From assembly GCA_012932865.1 (NCBI GenBank), contig SAXG01000043.1:1-64000 (forward strand): a stretch of 64,000 nucleotides of DNA, given 5' to 3'. This DNA is from Amylostereum areolatum (taxonomy: Eukaryota; Basidiomycota; Agaricomycetes; Russulales; Stereaceae). The translations under genes and the position numbers were made by a program. Each line of letters opens with the position of its first letter. Position 1 is the stretch's first letter. The notes beneath the pieces are model-generated. The model was given only the letters and a program-made list of their open reading frames with translations, searched no databases and had not been told where the DNA came from. Positions 48,842 to 63,958 of the stretch are shown here, piece after piece.

Positions 48842-50663
48842 TTAGACCCCCGTCGTAGCCGTGTAAGTGTATATCCCCAGACCGGACCTCTCGGATTTCC
48901 CTCTCCCCGTTAGCCACGGCATCGAGGTCGCGCCAGTCCGAACCAAGTCCACATAAGACGTCTCCCTCGGCGGCGGCGTCGTCCTCTGAGACTGGGTCAA
49001 AGCGGGCGCCGACGCAGTTCTCTTCCATGTGAACGGGTTGTCCGCCAGCGCGGTGTTGAGCGTTTTCTCGATGTCTGACGAAAGTGTTGTCGAAGTCCGC
49101 TTGATCGCGCCCAAGAACACAGGAGGGCGGGGGAAGTCGTCCAAATCGCCCAGGTCCATCGACGCGTCCGTGCGGTCATCCGCGAGAGAGTACCTCACGC
49201 CTCCACCCACAGATGTGCTTTCCGACACGATCACCCTCGAATATCCCTTCTCTCCATCGGCGTCCTCCGCATCCACGCCCGATAAACTTGCGATCGACAC
49301 GACCATCCCGCGCTTGAAGTCCATGCTCCTTGTCTCCGCCCGGCGCACCTCGAACACGGCTTCGTCCTCCAGAGAAGACGAGCCGATAGACGTCAGGGAT
49401 GAATTCGTGGACCCGTCTGAGGAGAACGCGTCGCCCGCGCCGCGACCGGCACCTTCCCCGCTCATCGTCATCGTGCTGCTCGCCTCTGATCCCTTCCTCG
49501 GACGCCCTTCTGTCCGTGCACGGACGTTTACGCTCGATAATCCCGACCGCAGAGCCATGACGGCCGCAAGCGTATCTTCTGGCGACACCCCAGCCGTGCT
49601 CACAGAGTCGAGCGACGAGGAGCAGTACTGCAACGCCGCGCCCAGCGCAGTGCGCGATTGAAGCCATTTCGCTGTCGTAGTTGATTTCCGAGCTATCCGA
49701 GAACCCGCCACTGTCGCTGTCTGTGTCCAGTCCGAGGCCGTAGAGTTCCGCGAGGGGGGCGTCGCTCATGTTCCCGTCACTGTTATGCTCTTCGTCTTCG
49801 TCGATCGTGTATAGTTCCGGACTCGGTCCCGAGTATCGCCGGCTGGGGAGGACGGGTACAGACAGAGAACGAGTGCGTTGGTCTTGAGAAGGAGCGTAGT
49901 CGGGTGATGGATTCGTCTTAGGTGGCGGCGGGATGAGCGTGGTCAGAGTGTGTCGTCGAACCAGTGGATCACAGCGAAGAACGGCCTTGCACGGACGCTG
50001 AGGATACTTCTGGTTGAGGAACTTCTCCAACGATGATTGCGAAGCCTTGGTCTCTGACGCAGCTCCCCACAACGACTCCTTATCTTGCTTTCCATTCCAC
50101 TGTGCGCGCCCGTGTTTGATCATGACCCATCCCACTCCAGCTTCGATGTCGCACTTCTGTGGGCGTAGTTTCCGTAGAGCCTTGACGATCGTCTGCTTCT
50201 GCCCGCTGAGCATGAGACGACCGACCGAATAGAGCGCGATCATGCCCAGAGATACCACGAGGATGACTATGGGGGTTTTGGTGGTGAAAGGAGCCCAGCG
50301 TGAGATAGGTCCAGATACGGGGGGCGCGTAGGGAGGCGGGGTCGGCGGTAGCATCGCAGCATGTAGATCGAAGACAGCCGCATGAGACGGTGGTGCGCCG
50401 AGGACCTGCTCAGCAGCGATGGAGTTGTCCGAGATAGATGGACGGCGTCGAATGAAGCGCGGATGATGCGTTGGTTGGATGTGTTTCGGCGGCGGGGCAA
50501 GGGTACCAGTTGTTGTTCTCTTGGCCCGCGATCTTCGTAGTGGTTGTCCAGCATTCGTGTTGTCGTCCAGACGGCGCATAGTAGGGCTAGAGAAGCGTGG
50601 GAGAGACATGGCGGGTGGACCGCCGAGGCGTGATAGAGTGTGGTAGCGTGTGGCGGGAGGCAA
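48842..50663 (-). CDS. Single-pass membrane protein with Ser-rich tail (one frame break)
   Basis: A largely intronless frame of about 600 codons. The start is ambiguous: ATG 50663 (MPPATRYHTLSRLGG) or ATG 50609 (MSLPRFSSPTMRRLDD). After a basic, Pro-rich N-terminus a single membrane segment appears (TPIVILVVSLGMIALYSVG). Then a conserved-looking globular stretch (KCDIEAGVGWVMIKHGRAQW, FLNQKYPQRPCKAVLRCDPL) precedes a long acidic and Ser-rich tail ending TYTATTGV at 48842. The frame shifts by one extra base at about 49661; on either side the composition (SEINYDSEMA, then QSRTALGAALQYCSSS) continues smoothly. The family is not recognised. Topology and length suggest a fungal organelle-surface protein. 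Confidence 0.55.
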
Positions 50664-51115
50664 GGTTGAGACGGTCTACGGCCGCCCCGGCGGCGGAATA
50701 CTGGCCGCCAGCTCCGGACCTCGATCCTGGCAGCTGGAATCCATCTGCCTTTCGACCGTCGTCGATCGCGGACCCACGACTACGACGGTCCACGGCAGAG
50801 ATCACCTGCGGCAAGAGTTGTCAGGAAGCAGTTTATGCACAGGTCGTCTTCTACTGGTGGGGTTGACAATTTGGCATTGCTTATGATTGGCAGATAAGTA
50901 TCAGGCGTAGCTGGAGCCTGACGATCCTACAATGAAAAATCACATGATTCAAAGGGAACGCGCCCCATTGTTCAGACGTTTAAGCTTCCAAATTCAAGCC
51001 GCAATTCTGACCACAACTCTCCTGCTCTCCCCCACTCGCTCTCTGCGAAAAAGCAGCTACGACTTCAGCTTTATATCGCGATCCTACATCAGCTTGTCCA
51101 GCACTGTCGACAACC
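50664..51115. promoter_or_regulatory. Divergent promoter region
   Basis: About 450 bp between divergent starts. A TATA-like word (ctttatatcg) lies near 51068, some 45 bp before the rightward ATG. Confidence 0.4.
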
Positions 51116-52762
51116 ATGTCTCGCTGTTCACTGTCAGACATTCCCAGTTGTTCACTGATCCAAGGGAATATTGAGGCATGGGTCACTGTAAAGCGGGACG
51201 ACGCCTCACAGCCGCAGATGCCTGGAATGATGAAGAATGCGAATGGTGAGATCTTTATTCGCCGCATGGAGGGCAGGGTGCGTATACCTGGGCTTTCCCC
51301 ACCCCAGTGGCTCCCCGGAACTGATAGTCGTTCTTTTTCAGGTTTCTATTTGGTGGACAGATACGTGTAGTCATAATGAAGGTCGCAGACTCACCGTCGG
51401 GCATGTATCCGTCAACGGGTCGGGTCGCTGGGCGCATGTCATTCCAAGACCGGGGAGAGGCGCCTGCGTGAGTCTTGCTGGGTTTGACCACATGGGCGAG
51501 CCTGAGACAGGTCTGTCGCCTTCTCGTTCGTGGCCTTCGTAACCTAACTTCAAATTATAAACAGGTGGCATTGGGAGGATCGTGCTTCGTATATACGAAG
51601 CGATTGCCGTGCCTCCTGGAGGCCGACCGATTACCGGTGTCTCCGGCATCACTGTGTATACCGAAGATGGCCTCATCCAGCCTAGGTCTGACCGACCACA
51701 GGTCGCAAAGTTTTCCTGGTTATACCAGCATGTTCGGTGAGTTTGTGTTCGCGGCCATATGTCGATGATTCGAGCCCTGAGTTAGCCACATCCCCATCGC
51801 TAGCCCGGGCCTCCCCTACACTTGCGCAGTCATCCCGCAAACGAACTCCTGCTCGTTCCTCGCCCGAGCCCATCGTCCAGGTTTCGGGAAGTCAAGCATC
51901 CGGATCACAAGCTAGACAGTCGGTGAGTGGCACTGATAAAGGCAGCCCTGGCTATTACCGAACCAATTATTGCAGGGTATCAAGGAAGCGAAGGATGTCG
52001 CAGCGGCTCAGTACCAGTCTCCGAGACCTTCGATTCCAAAGATGCCGAGCAATGCAGCACCGGTTGAGCCTCCGATGTCAAAACAGGAAGGCAAGAAGAA
52101 AGTTCCTGCACGAGAACCAACGCCGGAAGACATGGCCGATGTTGCTTCCCCACCCTGTTTTAAACTTGCGAGATCGTCGAAGCGCATCCGGAGCACCGGA
52201 GAACGTGAGGTACGTACTTGTTCTTTTCCGACCTTTTCCAGCCTCAAATGAAAAAACGATCCAATACCTCAATAGGGACAATCGACACCGACGACGCCGA
52301 AGAAACTTACGATGTCGAAGGAAGAGGATAAGAAAAGAGCTTTCATGCAGGAAACAACGTTGGAAGACATGACCAACGTTGCACCCTGCCCTGACTCTGT
52401 AAGGTCGTTAAAACGCACTCGCAGCGCCATCGAACGTGAGGTGCGCACCTTTTCCTTCCGAGCCCGTCCAATCTCGATCTGATTCGTATCCTTCGCCCCC
52501 ACAGGAACAGTGGGCGAACTTCCTCATACTGCCCGAAGACTCTAGCCCGGCGTCTAGTCCGCAAAAGCCGCAGAAGAGGGCGAAAACAAGCGACGACGAG
52601 TGGTTGGACTTGGAGAGCTTCTATGACCGGAACAGACCAATGAGTCGTGCGGAGGTGGATGCTTTGTTCGAATCCCACTTGGAGAAACCAGCGGAGCCCG
52701 GCACGTGGAACGGTGGAAGCCTTTGGAAAATGATGCCTTGCTGCGACCGCTCCCAGAGATGA
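51116..52762 (+). CDS. Unidentified protein with internally duplicated exon
   Basis: A seven- or eight-exon gene starting MSRCSLSDIPSCSLIQGNIE. The first ~150 residues form a beta-rich unit (IEAWVTVKRDD, VSIWWTDTCSH, HVSVNGSGRWAHVIPRPGRG, GIGRIVLRIYEAIAVPPGG, ITVYTEDGLIQPRS), similar in layout to the DUF-type beta domains common in basidiomycetes, but I cannot name it. The second half is basic and disordered, with two similar segments encoded by successive exons: REPTPEDMADVAS ... RSSKRIRSTGERE and QETTLEDMTNVAP ... RSLKRTRSAIERE. Basic clusters and the acidic end (DDEWLDLESFYDRNRPMSRA) suggest a nuclear protein. Stop at 52760-52762. The frame is clean. Confidence 0.6.
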
Positions 52763-54779
52763 CGGATCGAAGGCAAGACCTCAGCCAGTCCTCATTTGAG
52801 CGTATTGCATGACTGCCATCCGGTGTAGCCATCGCATTGTTTGGGGACTGTGTATACGACTGGATAGGATCAGTACCTTTTTCGTGGTTAGTATGTACCT
52901 AGTTTTGTTTGAACTCTGTTGTGCGTATGTTGACTATATGTGTTTTGTAAGGTGCCTTTTTGTGGGAGTTATGGATATGGATGACAGAGGAGCAGGACTG
53001 AGGAATCAATTAATCAGGATGCAGGACAGCGCGGTGCTAGTGGGGAGGTCGAAAACTTCGACGCTGGCAGCTGCTGCGCCAGAACGCGATCACGTGATAG
53101 ATAGTAAGATACCCAATGTAATGGACATTTTTCAAGGCGAAGTCGAAGATACATACGCCTACGCAGAACGGCCTCACATAAAGATTTCAACTCAAGCATA
53201 TTGCGTATCTGAAGGAGGGTACGAGATGACGTTTCTCCGTCAAGTCGTGACGGCCGGTGTCTACGGAGTCGGCTGCGTTCAAGTTTGCGTTTGGGCTGCG
53301 TAAGTACAATACTTACGCGGTTACATATTGCCGTTGCTCGACTCTCATGCTAAGCTCCATCACCACTATGCAGCCAGTCGGCAGCAATCGGCGGAGGAAC
53401 GAGCCCGGACAGATGCATATGCTCGTGTGAATGCGGCGAAACGGCGACGGGCTCTGAGTGAAACATGCCTTCTCATACACGAGGGATAAGGCAAGTAGAG
53501 CAACATATATGGACGGTGTCAGATGTGGTCCTGGAGCCTCAATGATGTTGGTATCCTGTCGGAATAGCTGCGTAAGGGGCGGTCAGGGATACGCGCAAGA
53601 ATGAGAGATACGTGGGAGGGGTCCCAGCTCGTAGCTCGATGCGTAGCTTGATTCGTCCGATGATGACCGTGGGCACGAGACGCATGGCTTGGGAAAGCGT
53701 TCATCGCTATGGACCCGGTTACTCTTGTTGATAGCTACGGCGGCGGCGGGATGGATGGTGCATTATGATGTGCGTTGCACATCATAGGCAGGGATAAACT
53801 TCTCTGAGAAAACGTGCACTCTTATCTTCTCGCAGAACGTCAGTTCAGGCTCGACAGCATTCGGAGAACCAGAAGGGGGAGACTTACCATATGGTTGGGG
53901 TGATGTATGATGCATGATGGATTGTCGGCGGCTCGACTATCGCTATATTGTTTGATTTTGGGAGATATGATGTGAGGGCTTCATCGTCCTCATAGCCCAT
54001 TGTCAATCTGTGGGAGAATTTATTTGCGTAGAAATGTCAGTAGACTGTAGCCTGAGCCTGAGGCGTCGATGAAGTCAACCGTCGCAGCCCGAGTTTTGAC
54101 GTGATTGATGAGTACATGCCGAATATTGTAATTGCATGTGCATGTTATAATCTACGCACCATGCATGGCGAGGTACATACACCGATCTCAGGAGATGAGG
54201 AAGGGTCGGATCGAGCGACAACATTAACGATGATGGGAGTTGCGGGCAAACTGCCGTGGGAAACTGCGGAATAATTGAGACGCTGACTTTCTCTCACTCG
54301 ACGATGGTTCGACCCCCGTGAAACCCTTTGCGTTTTTTCGGCCAGCTAAAAGTGAAGATTGAAATCGCACGTACTCGCGTTTCCGAGTGAAGCACTGAAC
54401 CCACAGTTCTCAGCAACGCGATGTAATGGAAGTGCTGAAGCTCTTCCCCTTTCTCGCACGGGTGCCACGCCCATTTGAGGTATGTCCTCCTCCCTCCTCT
54501 CACCCGTGAGAGTGAGTTCGCACCACCCGACACCCATCCCTCTCATTGGCACCGTCCTTCTGATCACTTTCTACATTCACCCTTATCTTCTATGCCCCTC
54601 TGTTCCCAATCTATCCAATTCAAGTCCTGCACCGAGCAGCCAACATGCTACACGTTGTCTTCAGTGCTCCCCACGACGACTCGTATGCGCCTCAAGCCTG
54701 AATCACAACATGCCTTAGTATTTGGCCACACTTCGGCGCATAGATTCCCAGGGGCCCGCAAGCCTCGCAAGACACCCAC
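52763..54779. other. Long gene-free interval
   Basis: About 2 kb. Open frames here (for example on the plus strand from 52809) lack domain or splice support. A short Ala/Arg-rich plus-strand frame at 53370-53490 has coding-like composition but joins to nothing convincing. Confidence 0.45.
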
Positions 54780-55320
54780 ATGGATAACTTCATGAGCAAC
54801 CCGGAAACGAGCATGCGCATCTTCTTCTCCTCTTACTTCCGCGATCGCGGGCTCATCTGGTATGACCGCCCTCCTCCCATGTCCTCGACATCGCTGACGA
54901 TTCATGCGCAGGTCCCCCGCCCGCTGCCTGGCCTTCCCCACCCTTATCGCCTTCTTCCTCCGCTTCCTCTTACGCTCCAAAGCGTTCACCGAGCCCCGCA
55001 TCGAAAAGCCCCTCCGCCGTGCGCTCGTCGTCGTGGACCTCGCTTGCAAAGAGCTCCCCGCGACCGCCCGCATCGGCGCCATCCTCCATGACGCGTTCTC
55101 CGAGGGCGGGCGCGACCTCTGGGGGAACATGTGTCCTGCGTGGAACGAGTCCGTTGTCCCCGACGAAGAAAAGGAAGGTCCCGCGACGAAACGGCAGAAA
55201 AACGACGATTCCCAACCCAAGCTCGACGCCGTCAAACTGCCTCCCGAACTCGTCGAAGTTCGTGGGCTAGCGAGCCAGTGCGTCGCCTTTCATCTACCTG
55301 CAATGGTTCGCTCATGTTGA
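54780..55320 (+). pseudogene. Fragment of a conserved basidiomycete gene (possibly Arb1-like)
   Basis: Two exons read well: MDNFMSNPETSMRIFFSSYF-RDRGLIW, joined over an intron (acceptor near 54912) to a basic/hydrophobic helix (TLIAFFLRFLLRSKAFTEPR) and LRRALVVVDLACKELPATAR. The pattern matches, from memory, the C-terminal half of a basidiomycete family I associate loosely with the Argonaute siRNA chaperone subunit Arb1; that name is tentative. The family's N-terminal half is missing: upstream the frame meets a stop within 35 codons and no matching exon appears. After residue ~150 the frame runs into a poorly conserved Lys/Glu-rich end. It is probably a truncated copy rather than a full gene. 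Confidence 0.4.
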
Positions 55321-58220
<2,900 letters not shown>

Positions 58221-58663
58221 ATATTCTCTTTCCATCTGTATTTATTGGTATGGCATCTGGTGTCCGGGTTACGTCTGGTTTTAGTGTGATATAATAATAA
58301 AGGACATTGTTGGTAAAATACCGAGGTCTTAAATAAGTACAGACCCGCTCGCGGCGCTCATTGGACGAGTTGAGTGGAGATCTAAGAGTACAATTGACAA
58401 TTATCAGATAAGATAGGTCGCACGTGCTTCCCAAAAACTTCCGATTGTTCGAGGGCGATGCGGTGACCAAGGCTCGGAGGACAGCAAAGGGCTTGTACCC
58501 TTCCACCACTACCACCTGACTAGAGGCCTTCGTCGCCATTTCAACCCACAGGGACCTAAAAGTACACTGCAACACTCTGGCTAGACTTTGTATCCATCTC
58601 ATCGCGCCCATTGTCCATAGACGTATTCCGGATCTGTAATCTTCTCGCTTCTTTTCGTCCCTC
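58221..58663. promoter_or_regulatory. Promoter region of eEF3
   Basis: A 443-bp region between the peroxidase 3 stop and the eEF3 start. A pyrimidine-rich leader (ctcgcttcttttcgtccctc) precedes the ATG, typical of highly expressed translation genes. Confidence 0.45.
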
Positions 58664-61600
58664 ATGTCCCCTGTCGCCATCGCCGACATGGGCTCCTCCA
58701 GTTTTTCACCCCTCTTCGAATCTCTTCGATCGGCACCCACCGCACCTGGTGTGTTTTATTCTGTTCACCAGTTCTTAGTCGATCTGACACATGTCCAGAT
58801 GCCAAAGCCGCCGCCGAAAAGTTGGCCCGCGAAGTGTCAAAGCAAGGCTTCCGGTCTCTTTCGTGAGTAACTCGTACTCTAGCAAGTGCATTTCTAATCG
58901 AAAACAGAGACGACGATGTCCTGAAGACCCTCCACGCGTTCGCAACGAACAAGAAATCTGGCTATGAACGCGAATCTGCCGGTATCGCCTTCCAAGCCCT
59001 CGCAACTGTCCTCGGTCCACCCGCCGCACCCCTGTTCCTCCCCTCCCTCCCCATCATATTCGATCTATACATGGACAAAGGAGAAGTTGTCCGACAGTCG
59101 ACTTCGGCTGCAGTCAAAGCTATTCTGAAGCTTTTCCCGCCCGAGTCCACATCCATCGTTTTCCGGACCTTGGAGAACATCCTAGAGAACGGAAAATGGC
59201 GCACCAAGGTGGCCGCCCTCGATTCTATCAAAACATTCGTGAACCATGCTCCAGATGCGGTCGCGAATGAGCTCGTCATCACGCTTCCGAAAGTAGAGGC
59301 GGCGATGCATGATACCAAAGCGGAGGTGCGCGGGCTGGACACTCTACTCCGGATGTTCACTAATCTCTAAAGTTAGGTCTCGACAGCCGCCATTAAATGT
59401 GCAACCCTCCTGTGTACCACCCTTGCCAACGCCGATCTCGCACCCCACATCCCCAATTTCGTCAAATGTATGTCTGACCCGACCAGTGTCCCCGCCTGTA
59501 TCAAATCCATGTCCAACACCACCTTCGTCGCCGAGGTTACCGCTCCGGCCCTCGCTGTACTCGTCCCTCTCCTCCTTCGTGCCCTCAATGACCGCAGCAT
59601 GGATACTCAAAGGCGGACTGTCGTCATTGTCGACAACCTTGTCAAGTTGGTTCGCGATCCCACCATCGCTGCCACTTACCTTAGCCCAGTGGTTGAAGGG
59701 GTAGACAAGATTGCCAAAGGCGCTGCCTTCCCGGAGGTGCGTGTTTGTACGATTTCTTGACCTGCCTAACCTCAAATTGTCATCTAGGTTCGTGCCTTTG
59801 GAGAAGCCGCACTCGACACGTTGAACAAGGCGGGCGCATCAGCTTCGGCACCTCCCCCTCCTCGGCGTGATGTTGAGGGCGAGGTTGCCGCTGCTCGCAA
59901 GGACCTTGTTACTCTTCTCCCAGGGGCCCTCCGGGCGGACAGCAACCATCCTATTCTTGCCCAAGTCCTCGATTTCGAGGCTGCCTTGGTTGCCGGTCTC
60001 TTGCATGCAAAGAAATACCAGGAAAAGGCTGCTTGGAACCGCTGCGTAGGCGTGTATACTGGCCCTTGGCTTGCTAAGGATGGTCAACTTGATGGGGCCT
60101 GGTTTTGCTGAGGTCGCTCGCGACCATTTCCACGAGATTGAAAAGGTGCGTTCGCCTTCCTAATTATAATGACGGACTCGTCAATGACCTTCTCTTGTAC
60201 AGGCGAAACATGCGCCCGAGCAAACCGGCGATGGATGAGGAGGGCGAGCTGCTTTGCAACACCGTCTTTTCGCTGGCATACGGCGCTTTACTCCTTCTTT
60301 CTCACACGTCGCTCAAACTCTACCGCGGGCCGTCGTTATGGTATCCTTGGTACCAACGGTTCCGGAAAGTCGACGCTCATGCGTCAACTACGCGACGGCA
60401 AGGTCGAGAACTTTCCTCCCCAGGACCAACTACGATGTGTCATGGTTGAACATTCGTTGCAAGGCGAGGATACCTCTGTGTCCATCATCGACTTCGTAGC
60501 TTCAGGTGCGCACATTCCGTCTTAAACCCATATTCCAAGCACTCACCTTCACTACAGATAAGGCCCTTGCCCATGTTCCTAGGGAGAAAATTCGAAGTCA
60601 ACTTAAGGAGGTTGGCTTTGATGATGAGCGTCAAGCAGAGACGACTGGTGGTCTCTCTGGTGGCTGGAAGATGAAACTTGAGCTTGCGCGCGCTATGCTT
60701 TACAACGCCGACCTGCTGCTCCTTGATGAGGTTGGTCTCTATACATGCCACCGATGCTTATGCTAATATGTCGGTCCATCTTAGCCTACCAATCATGTAA
60801 GATGCTCTCTAGTTAGTATAGGGTCCCCACCAGCTCACACCAAATCATGTTAGCTGGATCGTGCCTCTGTCAAATGGCTCGAGCAGTACTTGATTGGACA
60901 CAAGAACGTAACTTGCCTGATCATCAGTCACGACTCAGGGTTAGTTCTGTCTCGCCACACAAGTCCGACGTTTGCTCACTTAAACCCAGCTTTTTGGACA
61001 ATGTCACCACTGACATCATACACTACGAGTCCAAGAAGGTTTGTCGACCTAGTCAACTTCTTGAAAGTCGGGCACCACTAACGTAAACGCAACAGCTTGC
61101 ATATTATCCCGGAAACCTCTCTCATTTCGTTAGTACCCATCCTGAGGCGAAATCATACTATACCTTGGCAGCCACTTCTGTCAAGTTTGCGTTCCCTCCT
61201 CCTGGATCTCTCATGGGTGTGCGGAGCAACACACGTGCCATCCTCAAGATGACCAACAGTACTTTCACGTACCCGGGAAAGAGCACGCCCAGTTTAATCG
61301 ACGTCAGGCTGTGCGCTATCGTTATCAAGGTACATTTTCCCCTTGTTATCGCTGGCGATTGACACTCATGAAAGGTTTAATAGTCGCGTAGGCGTCATCG
61401 GGCCCAACGGAGCCGGGAAGTCTACGCTTATTAAGCTTTTGACTGTGAGTTGAATGTCGAAGACACACCCCGCTTTTGGCTCAACTGGTCCGTCTGCAGG
61501 GCGAGACGGAGCCGCAAATAGGGACCGTCTACAAGCACCCGGCGTTGCGTATCGGATACGTCTCTCAGCACGCGACGCACCATATTGGTATGTGGCGTCT

Positions 61601-62954
61601 TCCCCTTCGGATATATTTCGGTCCTGACTGCTGTCTCCCTCATCTGCAACATATTCTCAGAGCGTCATCTTGAGAAGACTCCCATTCAATACATCCAGTG
61701 GCGGTTCCAAGACGGTCACGATCGTACGTCTATCCTTTAGCTAGACGACATGCACCATCTAACCTGGCCTGCTTTAGGTGAAATCCTTGAGAAGGCCACC
61801 CGCATACTGACGGACGAGGAGAAGATTGTTCTCGACCAGGACTTTGTGGGCAAGAATGGTCAACGCCGCAAGCTCGATGTACGATTTGCCCACTTTCTGC
61901 TTGCTTGGAATAACGACGTTGACCATCACTCAACAGCTCATCATGGGCCGTCAAAAATTGAAAAAGTCGCTCCAGTATGAGATCAAATGGCGTGGCCTTG
62001 ATCATCGTTTCAACACATGGATTCCCCGCGAGGAGCTGTTAGAGAAGGGGTTCACGAAACTCGTCCAACAGTTCGACGATCTAGAGTCTTCGCGCGAAGG
62101 TGCGGGTCAAAGGGATACCACCGCTCACATTGTGCGGAAGCATCTTGAAGACATCGGGTTGGACGGAGATATCGCTCAGTACAACGAGATCTCCGGCCTC
62201 TCTGGAGGTGAGCTTTTAGGTCCACGGTCGTGACGATCATCGGCATTTAATGTAGCTTTTCAGGTCAGAAGATTAAGCTCGTCATCGCCGCTTGCTTGTG
62301 GAATAACCCACAGGTAATAGTCCTTATATTCATCGTTCATCTATTTGTTGTTCATCTAGATCACAGATCTGTGTTCTGGACGAGCCGAGTAACTTCTTGG
62401 ACAGGGAAGCACTCGGTGGTCTCGCTGTAGCCATCCGAGACTGGGCTGGCGCAGTGGTACGCCTGTCTCTTCTCCCTCGTCGTTTTGGTGCTGATCGGCG
62501 CCGGGTAGGTCATCATCTCGCACAACGAAGAATTCGTTAATGCACTGTGTACGCCTCGATGTTTTCATCTCAGAAAGAAATCAGACTGATTGGAATACGT
62601 TCATTTCCCGTTTCAGGCCCCGAGATCTGGCACATCAGCGGAGGACGCATGACGCATAAGGGGAAGGCGGCCGTCATCGAGGACGCCTTCGCCAACGCTA
62701 AATCGCCAAAAGGCAGCGGCTCCAACACTCCCGCCCGTTCCCGTGGGCAGACGCCGGCAGCGTCGGCCGTGGCGACTCCCGCCGGCAGCGGCACGGAAGA
62801 CAACGGTGGCACTTCGACGCCATCGCGTCTCGCATCAAAGAAAAAGAAACCGACGCGCAACCAGATGAAAGCACAGGAAGAGCGGCGAAGGTTGCGCAAG
62901 CTCGCGTGGCTCACGAATGGAGGGCCGCGACCAGAGGACACTGATGAAGATTAG
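58664..62954 (+). CDS. TEF3: Translation elongation factor 3 (eEF3, ABC-F ATPase; four frame breaks)
   Basis: About 1,050 codons over many exons, starting MSPVAIADMGSSSFSPLFES. The N-terminal HEAT repeats (FQALATVLGPPAAPLFLPSL, KGEVVRQSTSAAVKAIL, VPACIKSMSNTTFVAEVTAP) are followed by two ABC cassettes. Cassette 1 has Walker A GTNGSGKST, signature LSGGWKMKL and Walker B LLLDEPTNHLD; cassette 2 has GPNGAGKST, LSGGQKIKL and VLDEPSNFLD. Between the cassette-2 motifs is a chromodomain-like insert (LQYEIKWRGLDHRFNTWIPR), unique to eEF3. The C-terminus is Lys-rich. The protein releases E-site tRNA and helps eEF1A; it is essential in fungi. Extra bases at 60100, 60233, 60330 and 61306 break the frame in cassette 1 and at the start of cassette 2. 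Because the gene must work, these argue for sequence errors. Stop 62952-62954. Confidence 0.95.
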
Positions 62955-63958
62955 AGTTGGGACGAGGCTCGACGATTTTAGATTTCTCGTTCTTCATTTT
63001 CATTTTAATTCCCCTTCGGTTCCTTCCTTCTTATCTTTCATCTCACGCATCATTGGGCACTGACGTATGATTATTTTATCGCCGATTCGACGGGTGTATT
63101 ACAGTAAATGCGGGGGTTGTCAAGCAGGTTTTCTGGGCAGGTTTACCAGTCGCATTTCGATCATACAACCCCAACACCCTCCGTTCGTGCGGCAAGGAGG
63201 GTGTCCTTGTGAGGTAAAGACGGGCCTCAATACATAGCCCCGGAACTAGGACATGATACAGGGCGTACGTACAGGGCGTACGAAGTAGGAGGTGCTGAGA
63301 ACGCATGGATGGCTGGATTTGCGACTCTAGCGGGCTTGCAGGCAAACATGCGGTGAACATGCTGTGGTGTGGAGTGCGGCCACTGATATTCCTCGTGGGT
63401 GCTGTGTGGGATGCCGGCATTCTTGCTAGACCTGCAGGCTGCGGAATTTTCTCCCTTCCAACTCCTTTCTGAGACTGGTTCTGTTCCTTCTCCCTAGGAA
63501 CTTGCGGCCCCTGGCGGCGTTTGATGGTGGTTTGCCGGCGCTACCAAACAATTCAACCACAGTTGCCATTTCTGGAAGTAAGTTCGTCTGTTCAACTCGG
63601 CGCGGCACGGACGGAAGCAAAAAACGCTTCCGTCACCGGCGCTGCTAGAATCGAAGGTGCGCACTCGCTGCGGTGAAGTTGAACGATCGGTGTAAAGCAG
63701 GTGCCCCTTCTGCTGTGGGTGGACGACGAGCGCGTTTGTGACCGTCTGGCTTGCGCTTGTCGACGTGGTAAAGGGCTGGAGTCCTGTCTGCAATCGTGCG
63801 GTGCCATGCCGTTGGATAAAAGGTGGACTGATCATCTTCCTGGGACGTCGGCATCGACTGGGACTTGTTGTGCATCGCACGATCCTCATCATATCTCCCC
63901 TGCATTGTTTTATCTTTTTCTGATTCTTTTCTCTGCTTTCTTCCTTTGCTTTAGGCCG
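62955..63958. other. 3' flank of eEF3 and unassigned region
   Basis: About 1 kb. Overlapping minus-strand frames at 63494-63905 lack domain support. A TATA-like word (gataaaagg) occurs near 63815. Confidence 0.4.

Noticed and set aside
46436..52762. A secondary-metabolite cluster around the P450
   Set aside because: Neighbours are a ubiquitin ligase and unidentified membrane or nuclear-type proteins; no synthase, transferase or transporter is present.
52809..53303. Plus-strand 164-residue frame after the duplicated-exon gene
   Set aside because: It begins within the probable 3' end of the previous gene, has no domain and no intron that joins it to the short frame at 53370.
63494..63905. Overlapping minus-strand frames near the right edge
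   Set aside because: Three frames overlap with Arg/Ser/Pro-rich composition and none is preferred; this looks like GC-rich non-coding sequence.
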